64,000 bases of DNA. Origin: Castellaniella sp. S9. GTDB lineage: Bacteria > Pseudomonadota > Gammaproteobacteria > Burkholderiales > Burkholderiaceae_B. The stretch spans positions 186,001 to 250,000 of the forward strand of contig NZ_JAPFGD010000001.1 of assembly GCF_027257175.1 (NCBI RefSeq), in the 5' to 3' direction. Made by a program: the position numbers and the translations under genes. The notes under the pieces are model-generated. The model was not told the DNA's origin. It did not search any database and saw only the letters and a list, made by a program, of their open reading frames with translations. Of this stretch, positions 9,272-20,243 are shown one piece after another; the stretch's first letter is position 1; every line of letters starts with the position of its first letter.

Positions 9272-10996
9272 TCATGTATTCAATGCCAGGACCGGTCTGG
9301 AGGGCGAAGGCTGGTAGTCCAGCGTGCCGCCCGGCACATCGATCACCTCGCCGCCCTCGCGGATCTTGAAGACCGCGACGGCCTCGGCGAGGCGTTCGGC
9401 CTGTTCCTGCAGGGATCCCGCCGCGGCGGCGGCCTGCTGGACGAGCGCCGCGTTCTGCTGCACGACCCCGTCCATCTCGGTCACCGCCTGGTTGATCTGT
9501 CCGATGCCCTCGGATTGTTCGCGCGAGGCCGAGGAGATTTCGTGCATGATCGCGGTCACGCCCTGGACGGACTTGACGATGTCCTCCATGATGCGGGCCG
9601 CGTCGCCGACGCGCTCGGAGCCTTCATTCACCCGTCCGATGGACTCGTCGATCAGGCCCTTGATTTCCTTGGCGGCCTGCGCGCTGCGCTGTGCCAGCGA
9701 ACGCACCTCGCCGGCGACCACGGCAAAGCCCTTGCCCTGCTCGCCGGCGCGCGCGGCCTCGACCGCGGCGTTCAGCGCCAGGATGTTGGTCTGGAAGGCG
9801 ATGCCGTCGATGACGCTGACGATCTCGGACATCTTGCCCGAGCTGGCGGTGATCCCGGTCATGGTTTCGGCCACCACCGCCACTGCCGCGCCGCCGCGGT
9901 GTGCCACCTCGGCGGCGCTCTTGGCCAGGCGGTCGGCCTGCTCGGCATTGTCCGAATTCTGGCGCACGGTGCTGGCGAGTTCCTCCATGCTGGCGGCGGT
10001 CTGTTGCAGGGAGGCGGCCTGCTGCTCGGTCCGGCTGCTGAGATCGGTGTTGCCGGCAAAGATTTCCTGCGAACCGCTGCGGATCTCGCCCACACCGCTG
10101 CGCACCGAGGCCACCGTCCGGGACAGCCCGTCCTGCATGCGGCGCATGGCCTCGTACAGCACGCCGATTTCATTGCGCGAGGTGACCGCGATCGGCCGGG
10201 TCAGGTCGCCCGCCGCGATCCCGTCGAAATGCGAGCCGGCGTTGACCAGCGGCCGCAGCACGACCCGCTGCAAAAACACATAGGCCGAAATCGCAAACAG
10301 CAGGGCGACCAGCATCGAGACGGCGACGATCAGCACCACGCGCTGGAAATGGACTTGCTCGCGGGCAACGGCGTCGTTGATGTGCAGCCGCTGGTATTGC
10401 TTGAGGCTCTCGTAGGCCTGCTGCAGGTTGGTCTCCATGGGCACGACCAGATTGACGAGGACGTCGTTGTAGGCCTCCATCTCGCCGCGTTTGAGCGCAT
10501 CGAGGAGCTTGGTGACGCCGCTGGAGGTGAGCTCGTCATAGGCGAAGATGACGCGCTGGTAGCCGCTCTCCGGTGCCATGGTGGCATCGGCGCGCTTCTC
10601 GAATGCGGCGAAGGCCTCGCGCGAGCGGGCGATCTGGGTTTCGGCCTGCTGCAGCAGGGCCTGGCTGGCATCGCTCAGGCCGCTGGCCTGGTCGTCCCCG
10701 CCGCCCCAGGTGGCGGCGATACTGTTGTTCAGCAGGTCGCTGTTGACGGTGAAGCTTGCCATCGCGCGCCCCATCATCACCTGGACGTCCTGGTATTGAT
10801 TGATGGCCTCGTCCATGCTGGAGGCGGTCTCCTGATCGCGAACGATCCTCTGCAGGGCGTCATTGTTGATCTTGAGCGAGTACACGCCCAGCGCCGCCCC
10901 CGCAATCAGCATGAAAAAGAAGAAAACCAGCACCAGGATGAGACTGGTGCGAACCTTGAGGGCGCCGAACAGGGCCTTTTTTTTGCGTGCTTGCAT
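9272..10996 (-). CDS. Transmembrane methyl-accepting chemotaxis protein (Tsr/Tar type)
   Basis: 574 residues. A basic N-terminus ([11 protein letters not shown]) is followed by TM1 (about 14-38), a periplasmic four-helix-bundle-like domain rich in Gln/Ala (about 40-195), TM2 (about 198-220), a HAMP domain, and the signalling helices with the hairpin [14 protein letters not shown] and [20 protein letters not shown]. The C-terminus ([10 protein letters not shown]) lacks a CheR-binding pentapeptide. It lies between cheW and cheR, the position of tsr/tar in related clusters. The ligand cannot be read from the sequence. Confidence 0.94.
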   Translation of the reverse strand: MQARKKKALFGALKVRTSLILVLVFFFFMLIAGAALGVYSLKINNDALQRIVRDQETASSMDEAINQYQDVQVMMGRAMASFTVNSDLLNNSIAATWGGGDDQASGLSDASQALLQQAETQIARSREAFAAFEKRADATMAPESGYQRVIFAYDELTSSGVTKLLDALKRGEMEAYNDVLVNLVVPMETNLQQAYESLKQYQRLHINDAVAREQVHFQRVVLIVAVSMLVALLFAISAYVFLQRVVLRPLVNAGSHFDGIAAGDLTRPIAVTSRNEIGVLYEAMRRMQDGLSRTVASVRSGVGEIRSGSQEIFAGNTDLSSRTEQQAASLQQTAASMEELASTVRQNSDNAEQADRLAKSAAEVAHRGGAAVAVVAETMTGITASSGKMSEIVSVIDGIAFQTNILALNAAVEAARAGEQGKGFAVVAGEVRSLAQRSAQAAKEIKGLIDESIGRVNEGSERVGDAARIMEDIVKSVQGVTAIMHEISSASREQSEGIGQINQAVTEMDGVVQQNAALVQQAAAAAGSLQEQAERLAEAVAVFKIREGGEVIDVPGGTLDYQPSPSRPVLALNT

Positions 10997-11062
10997 GAAG
11001 AGTCTCGCCTCTGGATGCCTACGATGGGATGACTGGAGAACGACGGCAAAAGAGCCCTCGCA

Positions 11063-11557
11063 TCAAGCCGACGCGCTTTCGACCAGCGCCATTTCATCGC
11101 TGGTCATGAGTTTCTCGATGTCCACCAGAATCAGCATGCGCTCGCCCAGCGTGCCGATGCCCATCAGGTGCTCGGTCGAGAACGCGGATCCGAATTGCGG
11201 CGCCGGGCTGATCTGCGAGGACTGCAGCATCAGGACGTCGGACACGCCATCGACGACGACCCCCACCACGCGTGAATGGACGTTGAGGATCACCACCACG
11301 GTCTGGTGGTTGTATTCGACCTTGTCGAGGTTGAACTTCATGCGCAGGTCGACGATGGGCACGATGACCCCGCGCAGATTGGTCACCCCCTTGATGAAGG
11401 ACGGCACATTGGCGATCCGCGTGACCGACTGGTTGTCGTAGCCGCGGATTTCCTGCACCTTGAGGATGTCGATGCCGTATTCCTGCTCGGCCAGCGTGAA
11501 GACCAGGAATTCCCTGCCCTGCCCCTCGGCCTGATCCTGCTTTTGGTTGAGATTCAT
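11063..11557 (-). CDS. cheW: CheW, receptor-kinase coupling protein
   Basis: 164 residues forming one CheW domain: [21 protein letters not shown], the conserved [13 protein letters not shown] segment, and [11 protein letters not shown]. It couples CheA to receptors. It lies 26 bases behind cheA, with the shared direction indicating one operon, and its start has an upstream GGAGGCAATC ribosome-binding region. Confidence 0.97.
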   Translation of the reverse strand: MNLNQKQDQAEGQGREFLVFTLAEQEYGIDILKVQEIRGYDNQSVTRIANVPSFIKGVTNLRGVIVPIVDLRMKFNLDKVEYNHQTVVVILNVHSRVVGVVVDGVSDVLMLQSSQISPAPQFGSAFSTEHLMGIGTLGERMLILVDIEKLMTSDEMALVESASA

Positions 11558-11583
11558 GATTGCCTCCCGGAGACTTGAAGGAC

Positions 11584-13647
11584 TCAGGCTGCGGCGCGCA
11601 GGGCGGACGCGCGCCGCAGCGCAAAGACGTCCACGATCAGCGCGACACTGCCGTCGCCCAGAATGGTGGCCGCGGATATGCCCGGCACCTTGCGGTAATT
11701 GGCTTCGAGGTTCTTGACCACCACCTGGTGCTGGCCGATCAAGTGGTCGACCATCAAGGCGAAGCGCACGTCCTCGGCCTGCAAGACGACGGCGATCGCG
11801 CGCGTCAGGTCGGTCTCTGCGCCCTCGACGTCGAAGACCTCGTGCAGGGCGACGATCGGCAGGTATTCGCCGCGCACGTGCAACATGCGCTCGGTGTCCG
11901 AGATGTGGTGGATCTGATCGGCGGTGGCTTGCATCGATTCGGTGACGTGGGACAGCGGCAAGATGAAGGTTTCGGGGCCGACCCGCACCGACATGCCGTC
12001 CAGGATCGCCAGCGTGAGGGGCAGCACGATCCGCGTGGTCGTGCCCTCGCCCGCCCGGGACGAGAGCTGCACGTGCCCGCCCATGCTTTGGATATTGCGC
12101 CGCACCACATCCATGCCGACGCCGCGCCCCGAGATGTCGGTGACCTTTTCCGCCGTCGAGAAGCCCGGCGCGAAGATCAATTGCCAGAGTTCCTCGTCGG
12201 GGGTGGCGTCGGACACCGGAAAGCCTTGCGCGATCGCCTTTTTCAGGATGCGCTCGCGGTTGAGGCCCGCCCCGTCGTCGATGACGTCGATGATGATCTG
12301 GCCGCCGCTGTGCTGGGCCGACAGGGTCAGGGTGCCCTCGGGATCCTTGCCCTGCGCCTGCCGCGCCTCGGGCATCTCGATGCCATGGTCCAGGCTGTTG
12401 CGCACCAGATGGGTCAGCGGATCGATGATGCGCTCGATCAGGCTCTTGTCGAGTTCGGTCGCCTGACCCTTGGTGACCAGACGGATGCGCTTGCCGATCC
12501 GGGTGGCGCTCTCGCGCACCACGCGCGGAAAGCGGCTGAAGACGTAGTCCATGGGCATCATGCGGATCGACATGACGGCCTCCTGGAGGTCGCGGGCATT
12601 GCGCTCGAGCTGCTCGATGCCGTTCAGCAGCCGATCATGGAGGACCGGGTCCAGGGACTGCGACGTCTGCAGCAGCATGGCCTGCGTGATGACCAGCTCG
12701 CCGACCAGATTGATGATCTGATCCACCTTTTCCACCCCGACGCGGATGGTGCCGTTTTCCTTGGGCTTGCCGGCCCTGGTGCCGGGGCCGGCCGTTGCGG
12801 CGGTGCCATCGACGACGGACTGGGGCTGTGCGGGCGATGGTTTTCCGGAGGGCTCGGCGGCCACCGCGGGCGGGGTCGCAGACTGGACCGCCTCGGGCTG
12901 CGCGCCCGCAGCAGCACCCTGGTCCGCCGCGGCGCCAGGCAGCGCCTCGGCCCGCACGGTGACCTGGTCGGCGTTGACCACGAAGCAGCACACCGCCTCG
13001 ATATCGCCGGCCGTGGCGGTGGTCTCGAGCCAGAGCGAAAGCCTGCCGTCGCGGTGTTCCTTGTGCAACACCTCGCCCATCAGCGCCATCTCGGCCGACA
13101 GGGGCTCGACGTCCTTGTCCTTGATCCGGTCGATGCGCACCAGCAGCGGCAGGCCGGCGCAGGGGGGCGCGTCAACGGCAGGCGCGTCGGCCGCCTCAGC
13201 CTCGACGGCCGCCGCCGGGACGATCTCGGCAAGCGCCGCCTCGCCCTGCTGCTCGAGCGCCAGCTGGCGCAACTGCGCGCAAATGCGCTCGTAGGCGTCT
13301 TGGTCGGGTTTCCCGGATCCGCGGTAAGCGGCAACTTGCTCGGTCAGCACGTCTTTGGTTTCCAGAAAGAGGTCGATCATGTCCTGGCGCAAGGGCATTT
13401 CGCCATGGCGGATGAGGTCCAGCTGATTCTCGAGCAGGTGCGTGGTCTTGGCCAGCTCGTCGAAGCAGCCGAAGGTCGCCGCGCCGCCCTTGATCGAGTG
13501 CGCCGCCCGGAAAATGGCGTTGAGGTCGTCCGCATCCGGCGCGCTGGGGTCGATGCCGAGCAGGAGCTGCTCCATTTCGGCGAGCAGCTCGTCGGCCTCG
13601 TCGAAGAATGTGTCAAAGAATTCGCTCAGATCCACACCAGCGCTCAT
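11584..13647 (-). CDS. cheA: CheA, chemotaxis histidine kinase
   Basis: 687 residues. The Hpt domain carries the phospho-accepting His in [13 protein letters not shown] (about residue 47). A long Ala/Pro-rich linker follows, then the P3 dimerisation helices ([11 protein letters not shown]), a GHKL kinase domain ([31 protein letters not shown]) and a C-terminal CheW-like domain ([10 protein letters not shown]). The chosen ATG at 13647 ([10 protein letters not shown]) has GAGGA at good spacing; the frame opens four codons earlier with a TTG. The ribosome-binding site overlaps the motB stop codon. Confidence 0.97.
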   Translation of the reverse strand: MSAGVDLSEFFDTFFDEADELLAEMEQLLLGIDPSAPDADDLNAIFRAAHSIKGGAATFGCFDELAKTTHLLENQLDLIRHGEMPLRQDMIDLFLETKDVLTEQVAAYRGSGKPDQDAYERICAQLRQLALEQQGEAALAEIVPAAAVEAEAADAPAVDAPPCAGLPLLVRIDRIKDKDVEPLSAEMALMGEVLHKEHRDGRLSLWLETTATAGDIEAVCCFVVNADQVTVRAEALPGAAADQGAAAGAQPEAVQSATPPAVAAEPSGKPSPAQPQSVVDGTAATAGPGTRAGKPKENGTIRVGVEKVDQIINLVGELVITQAMLLQTSQSLDPVLHDRLLNGIEQLERNARDLQEAVMSIRMMPMDYVFSRFPRVVRESATRIGKRIRLVTKGQATELDKSLIERIIDPLTHLVRNSLDHGIEMPEARQAQGKDPEGTLTLSAQHSGGQIIIDVIDDGAGLNRERILKKAIAQGFPVSDATPDEELWQLIFAPGFSTAEKVTDISGRGVGMDVVRRNIQSMGGHVQLSSRAGEGTTTRIVLPLTLAILDGMSVRVGPETFILPLSHVTESMQATADQIHHISDTERMLHVRGEYLPIVALHEVFDVEGAETDLTRAIAVVLQAEDVRFALMVDHLIGQHQVVVKNLEANYRKVPGISAATILGDGSVALIVDVFALRRASALRAAA

Positions 13648-13655
13648 TGTCGTCC

Positions 13656-14747
13656 TCAACCATCATGGGTGTGTTCGCCATGCGCGGACACCGCCCCTTG
13701 GGCCTCGTCCGCGGCATCCCCGGCACCGGTCCCCGCCGGCGAGGCGGGCGCGGCGACCGCCGGCGACGCCTCGCCGTCCGCCGCCGGACCCTGGGGCGCC
13801 GCCTCGACCGATGCCGGCGCCGGACCGGTTTCGGAGGACCCCGCGGACGCAGCCTCGGGCACCGACACCGTCCCGCCCGTGAGCTCGCGCAAACGCAGGG
13901 CGTCCTGCCCGGCGGCATTCTGCTGGTCGATCTGGCGCTCGGCCCGGCGATTCAGCACCAATATACTGATACGGCGGTTAACGGCCGCGAGCGGATCTTC
14001 TTTAATGAGGTTGACCGTGTCGGCCAGGCCGAGGATGCGCTTGATCTTGTTTTCGACCAGGCCGCCGGCCACGAGCTCGCGCCGCGCCGCGTTGGCGCGG
14101 TCGGCCGACAGCTCCCAATTGCTGTATTGCCGGTCGCCGGCGGCATAGCGCATGGCGTCGGTATGGCCCGACACCGTGATCGAGTTGGGCAGGCGGCTGA
14201 GCACCGGCGCCAGTTCGCGCAGGATGTCGCGCATGTACGATTGCACGATGGCGCTGCCGGTGGCGAACATGGGCCGCGCCTGCTGGTCCAGGATCTGGAT
14301 GCGCAGGCCGTCGGGCGTCATGTCCAACAGCAGCTGCGGCCGGAACTGCTGCAGGATGGGGTTGTGCTCGATCAGGTTCTCGAGCTCGCGCTGCAGGTTT
14401 TCGAGGCGGGCGGCGTCCTCCCGATCCTCGGCGCCGTCGCTCTGGTGGGGCGCGGGCAGCGGAAAAGTATTGGGAACGATGCTGGGTTGCCCGCCTGGGA
14501 TCACCGATTCGCTGGTATCGATGTTGGCGCCGCCCGAGATCGCCGTCATGAGCGGCATCCGGAAATACTCGGCGATGATCTTGAGGTCGCGGGTCGGCAC
14601 CAGCATCAGCAGCCACATGACCAGGAAAAAGGCCATCATCGCCGTCATGAAGTCCGCGTAGGCGATCTTCCAGCTGCCGCCGTGGCTGGATTCGCCGTAG
14701 ACGCGCTTGCGCCTGACGACGACCCGGCCTGCATCGAGCTTGGCCAT
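13656..14747 (-). CDS. motB: MotB, flagellar stator protein with peptidoglycan-binding domain
   Basis: 363 residues. A short basic N-terminus is followed by a plug and single transmembrane helix with the ion-binding Asp in KIAYADFMTAMMAFFLVMW. The periplasmic OmpA-like domain has ITVSGHTDAMRYA and NWELSADRANAARRELV. The tail (about 290-363) is Ala/Pro/Glu-rich and ends in HGEHTHDG. The start MAKLDAGRVVVRRKR matches the family; the frame runs open further upstream into motA. MotB forms the stator with MotA, whose stop lies 11 bases upstream. Confidence 0.96.
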   Translation of the reverse strand: MAKLDAGRVVVRRKRVYGESSHGGSWKIAYADFMTAMMAFFLVMWLLMLVPTRDLKIIAEYFRMPLMTAISGGANIDTSESVIPGGQPSIVPNTFPLPAPHQSDGAEDREDAARLENLQRELENLIEHNPILQQFRPQLLLDMTPDGLRIQILDQQARPMFATGSAIVQSYMRDILRELAPVLSRLPNSITVSGHTDAMRYAAGDRQYSNWELSADRANAARRELVAGGLVENKIKRILGLADTVNLIKEDPLAAVNRRISILVLNRRAERQIDQQNAAGQDALRLRELTGGTVSVPEAASAGSSETGPAPASVEAAPQGPAADGEASPAVAAPASPAGTGAGDAADEAQGAVSAHGEHTHDG

Positions 14748-14758
14748 GCCCCGGCGTC

Positions 14759-15628
14759 CTAGCGGGCCGCCTGGCTCTTGGCCTGGCGCACGTGCGACTC
14801 GAGTTCGGTGAACGAGGGCCGCACCGACGAGAACAGGACCTTGCGCCCGAATTCGATGGCCAGGGGCGGCGGATATCCGTTCATGCTGGCGAGCAGCGTG
14901 ACCTTGATGCACTCCAGCACCTTGATCGACGCCACAGACTGGCGCTCGACGGCCGAGGCGAACGGCGCGACGAACCCATAGGACAGCAGGATGCCCAGGA
15001 AGGTACCCACCATGGCCTTGGAAATCAGATCGGCCAGCACGACGGGCGGCTGGTCGACCGCGGCGAGGGCCTTGACCACCCCGAGCACGGCCGCAACGAT
15101 GCCGAAGGCGGGCAAGGCATCGGCGACGGCGCGCACCGCATTCACCGGATTGTGGTGTTCGCTGTGCAGGGCCTCGATCTCCTGGTCCATCAGGGTCTCG
15201 ATTTCGAAGGAATTCATGTTGCCGCTGATCATGATGCGCAGGTAGTCCGTGAGGAACTCCATGAGCTTGGCATCGCGCAGCACGCGGGGGTACTGGGAGA
15301 AGATCGGGCTGGAGGCGGGATCCTCGATGTCGGACTCGATGGCCATGAGGCCGTCGCGCCGCGCCTTGTTCAGCAAGGTGTACAGCAGCGCCATGAGTTC
15401 CATGTACAGGGATTTCCCGTAGGGATTGCGCCGCACCGCCTTGGGGATGGCCTGCAGCAGCAGGCGGACCGAGGCGCCGTTGCTGGCGGCGATGTAGGCC
15501 CCCAGGGCGGAGCCGCCGATCAGGACGAATTCGAACGGCTGGTACAGCGCGCCCAGATGCCCGCCCATGGCGATGTAGCTGATGAGCACCGCGCCCAGGA
15601 CGATCCCATACCCAAAGATGATAAACAC
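14759..15628 (-). CDS. motA: MotA, flagellar stator ion-channel protein
   Basis: 289 residues with four membrane segments and the conserved cytoplasmic loop (SQYPRVLRDAKLMEFLTDYL and ISGNMNSFEIETLMD). The proline and GTFLGILLSYGF motifs of the channel are present. I chose the GTG start at 15628 (VFIIFGYGIVLG) because it aligns with family N-termini (LILLGYLVVLG) and follows an AGGGCGGG site; the frame opens ten codons earlier. The upstream gap to flhC is 122-152 bases, so motAB may have its own promoter, but I see no clear sigma-28 site. Confidence 0.94.
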   Translation of the reverse strand: MFIIFGYGIVLGAVLISYIAMGGHLGALYQPFEFVLIGGSALGAYIAASNGASVRLLLQAIPKAVRRNPYGKSLYMELMALLYTLLNKARRDGLMAIESDIEDPASSPIFSQYPRVLRDAKLMEFLTDYLRIMISGNMNSFEIETLMDQEIEALHSEHHNPVNAVRAVADALPAFGIVAAVLGVVKALAAVDQPPVVLADLISKAMVGTFLGILLSYGFVAPFASAVERQSVASIKVLECIKVTLLASMNGYPPPLAIEFGRKVLFSSVRPSFTELESHVRQAKSQAAR

Positions 15629-15780
15629 GTGCCCGCCCTGAAATCTAAATACCGTCAATCATCGCCCGGCCCGCCCCAGCCAAAAACGTCATTCAACAGG
15701 GTCTTTTGTCGTCAAATCCCTGCACCGTGCGGACTGCCGGCCGACGGACGACCCCGGCGGCATGGAACCGCGGCGCCCCT

Positions 15781-16359
15781 TCAGGCCTGCATGGATCGGC
15801 GATCCCCCGCCTCGGAAGCCTTGCGGCGCGCCCGGGTCTTGCCCGCGCGGGGCGGCGGCTTGCAGATCGCACAGATGAAGCCATTGTGTGGATCGTGCGC
15901 GTGCGCCACGTACGCGCCGGTACACTGCTCGCAGTGGGACAACTGCAGCAGGCCGCTGTCGAAGAACCGGATCAGCATCCAGGCACGGGTGAAACTGAGG
16001 ACGGGTTCGCCGACCGCGTCGCCGGGCAAGGTGCCCGCATGGGACTGTTCGAGGTAGAGCTTGTAGGCCTCGACCAGGGCGTGGGCTTTCTTGGCCGGCG
16101 TAAACCGGTCCATGAACTGGTAGATGCCGTAGAACATGCTGGAATGGATGTTCGGCAGCCAGGTCATGAACCAGTCGACGGAAAACGGCAGCATGCCCTT
16201 GGGCGGCGAAGCCCCCTTGACCTCGCGGTACAGGCGCGCCAGCCGGTCGTAGCTGAGCGAGGTTTCCGCCTGCAGGACTTGCAGGCGCGCCCCGAGATGG
16301 ATCATCTCGGTGGCCAGGCGGATTTCGCTGGCCTCGCGGGCCACGCTTTTCGTCGACAT
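15781..16359 (-). CDS. flhC: FlhC, flagellar master regulator subunit
   Basis: 192 residues. FlhC combines with FlhD to activate class II flagellar promoters. The structural zinc site is visible as CEQCTGAYV and CAICKPP near residues 145-170. The C-terminal tail is basic (KTRARRKASEAGDRR). The gene is 20 bases behind flhD. The master regulator sits directly upstream of the mot/che genes that it probably controls. Confidence 0.96.
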   Translation of the reverse strand: MSTKSVAREASEIRLATEMIHLGARLQVLQAETSLSYDRLARLYREVKGASPPKGMLPFSVDWFMTWLPNIHSSMFYGIYQFMDRFTPAKKAHALVEAYKLYLEQSHAGTLPGDAVGEPVLSFTRAWMLIRFFDSGLLQLSHCEQCTGAYVAHAHDPHNGFICAICKPPPRAGKTRARRKASEAGDRRSMQA

Positions 16360-16379
16360 GGGGAGCCGTCAGGGAAGAA

Positions 16380-16700
16380 TCAGGCGAGCGAGGTATCCTG
16401 CTGCGCCAGCAGGATGGTGGAATGCGCCTGCTGCAGCACGCCGCCCAGCACCTCGTGCGTGAGCGACGACAGCAGTTGGCCGTCATTCAGGCGGAAGCCG
16501 CAGATCACGGAGTTGGACCCGGCAAGCCGGACGAGTTGGGCGGGAGAGAGCTTGAGGATGGTGTCCGCCACGTCGGCATCGAAACCGAGGCGAAACATGC
16601 CGGCGGCCAGGTTCTCACGCAGCAGGCGTTGCGCCAGCATCAAGTACGAAAGATTGACTTCCTGGATGTCGTTCAGAAGCGCGGAGTCTAGAGTTGACAT
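16380..16700 (-). CDS. flhD: FlhD, flagellar master regulator subunit
   Basis: 106 residues, all-helical FlhD family: [40 protein letters not shown] and [16 protein letters not shown]. It forms the FlhD4C2 activator with FlhC. It is the first gene of this block and is preceded by a long AT-rich leader and promoter region, as expected for a heavily regulated master gene. Confidence 0.95.
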   Translation of the reverse strand: MSTLDSALLNDIQEVNLSYLMLAQRLLRENLAAGMFRLGFDADVADTILKLSPAQLVRLAGSNSVICGFRLNDGQLLSSLTHEVLGGVLQQAHSTILLAQQDTSLA

Positions 16701-17016
16701 GGGTTTCCTTGAAGGATCTAGGGTTCGGTTTGGGTCCCGCCACGTCCGAAAAGCGAGGCCCCGCCGATCTCTCTCGATTCAAAATGTCATATTTAAACTA
16801 ATTTTAAAATTAGAAAATGACATTAAAAATACATTTCCATGCATTTTTTACATGACCGGGGCCAGTATAGTTCGAAATCCGGAGAAAATCACGAGTAGTT
16901 TTCCCTGCCACGAGGTCTTTGTGTGTCTTTTCTTTTCTTTTGAAAGAAAAAAACATTTCTTATTTTTTCTTTCGAGGAGCAGGCCTCGAGGCCGCCGGGC
17001 GGCATCCCGCAGGGCG
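16701..17016. promoter_or_regulatory. AT-rich upstream region of flhDC with nested inverted repeats
   Basis: No gene is visible in these 316 bases between the glpD stop and flhD, both on the minus strand. The region contains a perfect 16-bp palindrome CTAATTTTAAAATTAG (16798-16813), flanked by the arms AATGTCAT (16783-16790) and ATGACATT (16817-16824). A separate perfect 11-bp inverted repeat, GAAAGAAAAAA with TTTTTTCTTTC (16942-16952 and 16963-16973), lies near the glpD end, next to the 12-bp palindrome GGCCTCGAGGCC. The first group could be regulator-binding DNA for flhDC; the second could be a terminator for glpD. Both roles are inferred. Confidence 0.6.
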
Positions 17017-18636
17017 TCAGCCGCCGTATCGTCGCGCAAGTGTCCTGAACGCGCGGGCATCCTGCGCGGCACCGGTCTCTTCGGCCAGAATGTCGGCCAC
17101 CCGGCCCGCGGCTTGCGCGGCCAGGGCCGCGTCCAGGAACAGCATCCGGTGGCGTCGCGCCAGGACGTCCTCGATGGTGCGCGCGTATTCGTAGCGGACC
17201 GCAAAACGCACCATGGCCTCGCTCAGACCCAGGCCCAGCATCGCGTCGGCGCCCGGCAGGCCCGCCAGGAACGGCGCCTCCGTGCCATACAGCGCCGGTC
17301 CGGGCGCTGCGGCCAGCCGCGGCGCAGCCGCGTCGGCGGGGGGGGGCGCGCCGATCAGTGGGAAGTCCGCCGTCCGGCAGGCGGGCAGGCGATCAAAGAG
17401 TGTGGCCTGCACGCAACGGTCCAGGACGTCTTCGGCCATGGCGCGATACGTGGTCCACTTGCCGCCGGTGACGGTCACCAGGCCGCCAGGGCTGACCAGC
17501 ACCGTGTGCTCGCGGCTGATCGCCTGGGTGTCGCCCTGCTCGTCCCAGGCGGGACGCACCAGCGGGCGCAGGCCGGCCCACTGGCTGCGGACGTCCTCGC
17601 GCCGCGGCGGCCGCGCCAGCACCTTGCCCGCCTCAGACAAAATGAACTCGACCTCTTGCTCGAAAGGCAGCGGTTCCCGCGCCAGGTCGCTGCGCGGGGT
17701 GTCGGTGGTCCCCAGGATCAGACGGCCCATCCAGGGCACGGCGAAGAGCACCCGCCCATCGCGCGTCCGGGGCACCAGCAGGGCCTGGTCTCCGGGCATG
17801 AATGCACGGTCCACGACGAGGTGCGCGCCCTGGCTGGGCACGACCATGGGTTGGGCCTCGCGCCCCTGACCCAAGCCGTCCATGCGCCTGACCCCATCCA
17901 CCCAGACACCGGTGGCGTTGATGACGCAGCGGGCGCGGATTGCAGCCCCGCCCTGGCCCAAGGTGTCCCGCCAGCGCGCGCCACACAGCCGTCCGCCCTC
18001 GTGCAGCAGACCCTCGACACCACAATAGTTCACCAATAGCGCGCCCTGGGCGGCGGCGGTGCGGGCCAGCGCCAGCGCCAGACGCGCGTCATCGAACTGC
18101 CCATCCCAATAGCGCACCCCGCCGCGCAGGCCCTCGGCGCGCGCGCCCGGCAGGCACTCGAGCGCCCGGGCGCGGCCCAGCCACTGCGTGGGGCCGAGAC
18201 TGGCGGATCCGGCCAGGCAGTCGTAGAGCTTGAGCCCCGCCCCATAGAAGGGAACCTCCCAGGCCCGATAGCCGGGCACGACGAAAGCCAGGGGCTGCGC
18301 CAGATGGGGTGCGTTGCGCAGCAGCGCGCGGCGCTCGTGCAGCGCCTCGCGCACCAGGGCGATATTGCCTTGCGCCAGATAGCGCACCCCGCCATGCACG
18401 AGCTTGGTGGCTCGCGACGAGGTGCCGCCGGCGAAATCGTGCGATTCCAGCAGGACCACGGACAGGCCGCGCAAACGGGCGTCCAGCGCGACGCCCAGGC
18501 CCGTGGCGCCGCCGCCGATCACCAGCAGGTCCACCTCGCGCGTGGCGCGCAGTGCGGCAAGCAGCCGCGCACGATCAGTTTCGAGCGGCGCGGGCACGGC
18601 CGGCCCGGACGCCATCGGATACACTGGCTTGTCCAT
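17017..18636 (-). CDS. glpD: GlpD, FAD-dependent glycerol-3-phosphate dehydrogenase
   Basis: About 540 residues. GlpD oxidises glycerol-3-phosphate to dihydroxyacetone phosphate and feeds electrons to quinone at the inner membrane. The N-terminal FAD site is [17 protein letters not shown], followed by [14 protein letters not shown], typical of the family, and GTTDTPRSD and [14 protein letters not shown] further on. The frame is open for more than 1.5 kb upstream but only the part from about 18640 is homologous. Candidate starts are 18645, 18636 and 18615; none has a good ribosome-binding site. It is divergent from glpK with only about 33 bases between start codons. Confidence 0.92.
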   Translation of the reverse strand: MDKPVYPMASGPAVPAPLETDRARLLAALRATREVDLLVIGGGATGLGVALDARLRGLSVVLLESHDFAGGTSSRATKLVHGGVRYLAQGNIALVREALHERRALLRNAPHLAQPLAFVVPGYRAWEVPFYGAGLKLYDCLAGSASLGPTQWLGRARALECLPGARAEGLRGGVRYWDGQFDDARLALALARTAAAQGALLVNYCGVEGLLHEGGRLCGARWRDTLGQGGAAIRARCVINATGVWVDGVRRMDGLGQGREAQPMVVPSQGAHLVVDRAFMPGDQALLVPRTRDGRVLFAVPWMGRLILGTTDTPRSDLAREPLPFEQEVEFILSEAGKVLARPPRREDVRSQWAGLRPLVRPAWDEQGDTQAISREHTVLVSPGGLVTVTGGKWTTYRAMAEDVLDRCVQATLFDRLPACRTADFPLIGAPPPADAAAPRLAAAPGPALYGTEAPFLAGLPGADAMLGLGLSEAMVRFAVRYEYARTIEDVLARRHRMLFLDAALAAQAAGRVADILAEETGAAQDARAFRTLARRYGG

Positions 18637-18669
18637 CCCTATCATTATCGTCGGTTTCGCCCACGTAAA

Positions 18670-20163
18670 ATGAGCCATCTCCTCGCACTCGACCAGGGAA
18701 CCTCCAGCACCCGCAGCATCGTGTTCGACCGCGGGGGGCGCATCATCGCCCTGGCGCAGCGCGAACTCACGCAGCGCTACCCCCAGCCGGGCTGGGTCGA
18801 GCACGATCCCATGGAAATCTGGCGGGCGCAGCGCGACACCATGGTCGAGGCCCTGGCCCGCGCGGGGATCGGCGCGCAGGCGGTGCAGGCGATCGGCATC
18901 ACCAACCAGCGCGAGACCACCATCGTCTGGGACCGCAAGACCGGACAGCCGGTGCACCATGCCATCGTCTGGCAGGACCGGCGCGCCGAGCCGGCCTGCG
19001 CCGAGTTGCGCGAGCGCGGCCTGGAACCCCTGATCCTGCAAAAGACCGGCTTGCGCGTGGACGCCTATTTCTCGGCGACCAAGCTCAAGTGGATACTCGA
19101 CCACGTCCCCGGGGCCCGGGCCCGCGCGCAAGCCGGGGACCTGGCCTTCGGCACCGTGGACAGCTGGCTGATCTGGCAGCTCACCGGCGGCGGCCGCCAC
19201 CTGACCGACGTCAGCAACGCCGCGCGCACCATGCTGCTGGACGTGCATCGCAATGCCTGGGACGAGGAACTGCTGGACACGCTGGGGATCCCGCTCGCAA
19301 TGATGCCCGAGGTCCTGCCCTCCGCGGCGGATTTCGGCGAAACCCGGGCCGAGCTGCTGGGCCGCGCCCTGCCGATCAGCGGGGTCGCCGGCGACCAGCA
19401 GAGCGCGCTGTTCGGCCAGGCCTGCTTCCATCCCGGCATGGCCAAGAACACCTATGGCACCGGCTGCTTCATGCTGATGCACACGGGTCCGCGGTTTCAG
19501 CTGTCGGACAACGGCCTGGTGACCACCAGCGCCGCGCAGACCGGCCCCCAGCTGGAATACGCCCTGGAGGGCGGCGTTTTCGTGGGCGGGGCCGTGGTGC
19601 AGTGGCTGCGCGACGGCCTGGGCGCGTTCGAGCGCAGCAGCGACGTCGAGGGGCTCGCCCGTTCGGTGCCGGATTCCGGCGGCGTCATGTTCGTGCCCGC
19701 CTTCACGGGCCTGGGCGCGCCCTACTGGAACCCCGAGGCGCGCGGCACGATCGTGGGCCTGACGCGCGGCACGACGATGGCGCACGTGGCGCGCGCCGCC
19801 CTCGAGAGCATCGCCTATCAAAGCGCCGCCCTGCTCCTGGCCATGAGCCGCGACGCCCGGGCCGCCGGTGCCGCGCCCCTGGCCGAGCTGCGGGTGGACG
19901 GCGGCGCCTGCGTCAACGACTTGCTGATGCAGTTCCAGGCCGACCTGCTGGGAATCCCGGTGCTGCGGCCCGCCATGATCGAGACCACGGCGCTGGGCGC
20001 GGCCTTCCTGGCCGGCCTGCAGGCCGGGTTCTACCGCGACCGCGAGGAACTTTCCGCCCTGTGGCGGATCGAGCGCCGCTTCACCCCCACGATGCCGCGC
20101 GACCAGGCCGAGGAACGCCTGGATCGCTGGGCGCGCGCGGTGCGCCAGGCCTGCGCGCCCTGA
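18670..20163 (+). CDS. glpK: GlpK, glycerol kinase
   Basis: 497 residues, FGGY carbohydrate-kinase family. It phosphorylates glycerol to glycerol-3-phosphate, the substrate of the divergent GlpD. Visible landmarks are [16 protein letters not shown] near the start, [26 protein letters not shown], and the second FGGY signature region [20 protein letters not shown]. The start [10 protein letters not shown] is fixed by the family; no convincing Shine-Dalgarno sequence is seen before it. No glpF is present nearby. Confidence 0.96.
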   Translation: MSHLLALDQGTSSTRSIVFDRGGRIIALAQRELTQRYPQPGWVEHDPMEIWRAQRDTMVEALARAGIGAQAVQAIGITNQRETTIVWDRKTGQPVHHAIVWQDRRAEPACAELRERGLEPLILQKTGLRVDAYFSATKLKWILDHVPGARARAQAGDLAFGTVDSWLIWQLTGGGRHLTDVSNAARTMLLDVHRNAWDEELLDTLGIPLAMMPEVLPSAADFGETRAELLGRALPISGVAGDQQSALFGQACFHPGMAKNTYGTGCFMLMHTGPRFQLSDNGLVTTSAAQTGPQLEYALEGGVFVGGAVVQWLRDGLGAFERSSDVEGLARSVPDSGGVMFVPAFTGLGAPYWNPEARGTIVGLTRGTTMAHVARAALESIAYQSAALLLAMSRDARAAGAAPLAELRVDGGACVNDLLMQFQADLLGIPVLRPAMIETTALGAAFLAGLQAGFYRDREELSALWRIERRFTPTMPRDQAEERLDRWARAVRQACAP

Positions 20164-20243
20164 GGCGGACGAAAAACAGCATAGAATGAGCCTTCCGGCA
20201 TCCCGGCCGGGCCGCTTGCGGCCCCTGCCCCACGACAACCGCC

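Noticed and set aside
11560-14148. An 862-codon open frame on the plus strand opposite cheA and motB
   Set aside because: Same reason: antisense shadow of genes with clear motifs.
18646-20238. An N-terminal extension of glpD
   Set aside because: It is antisense to glpK and has no GlpD homology.
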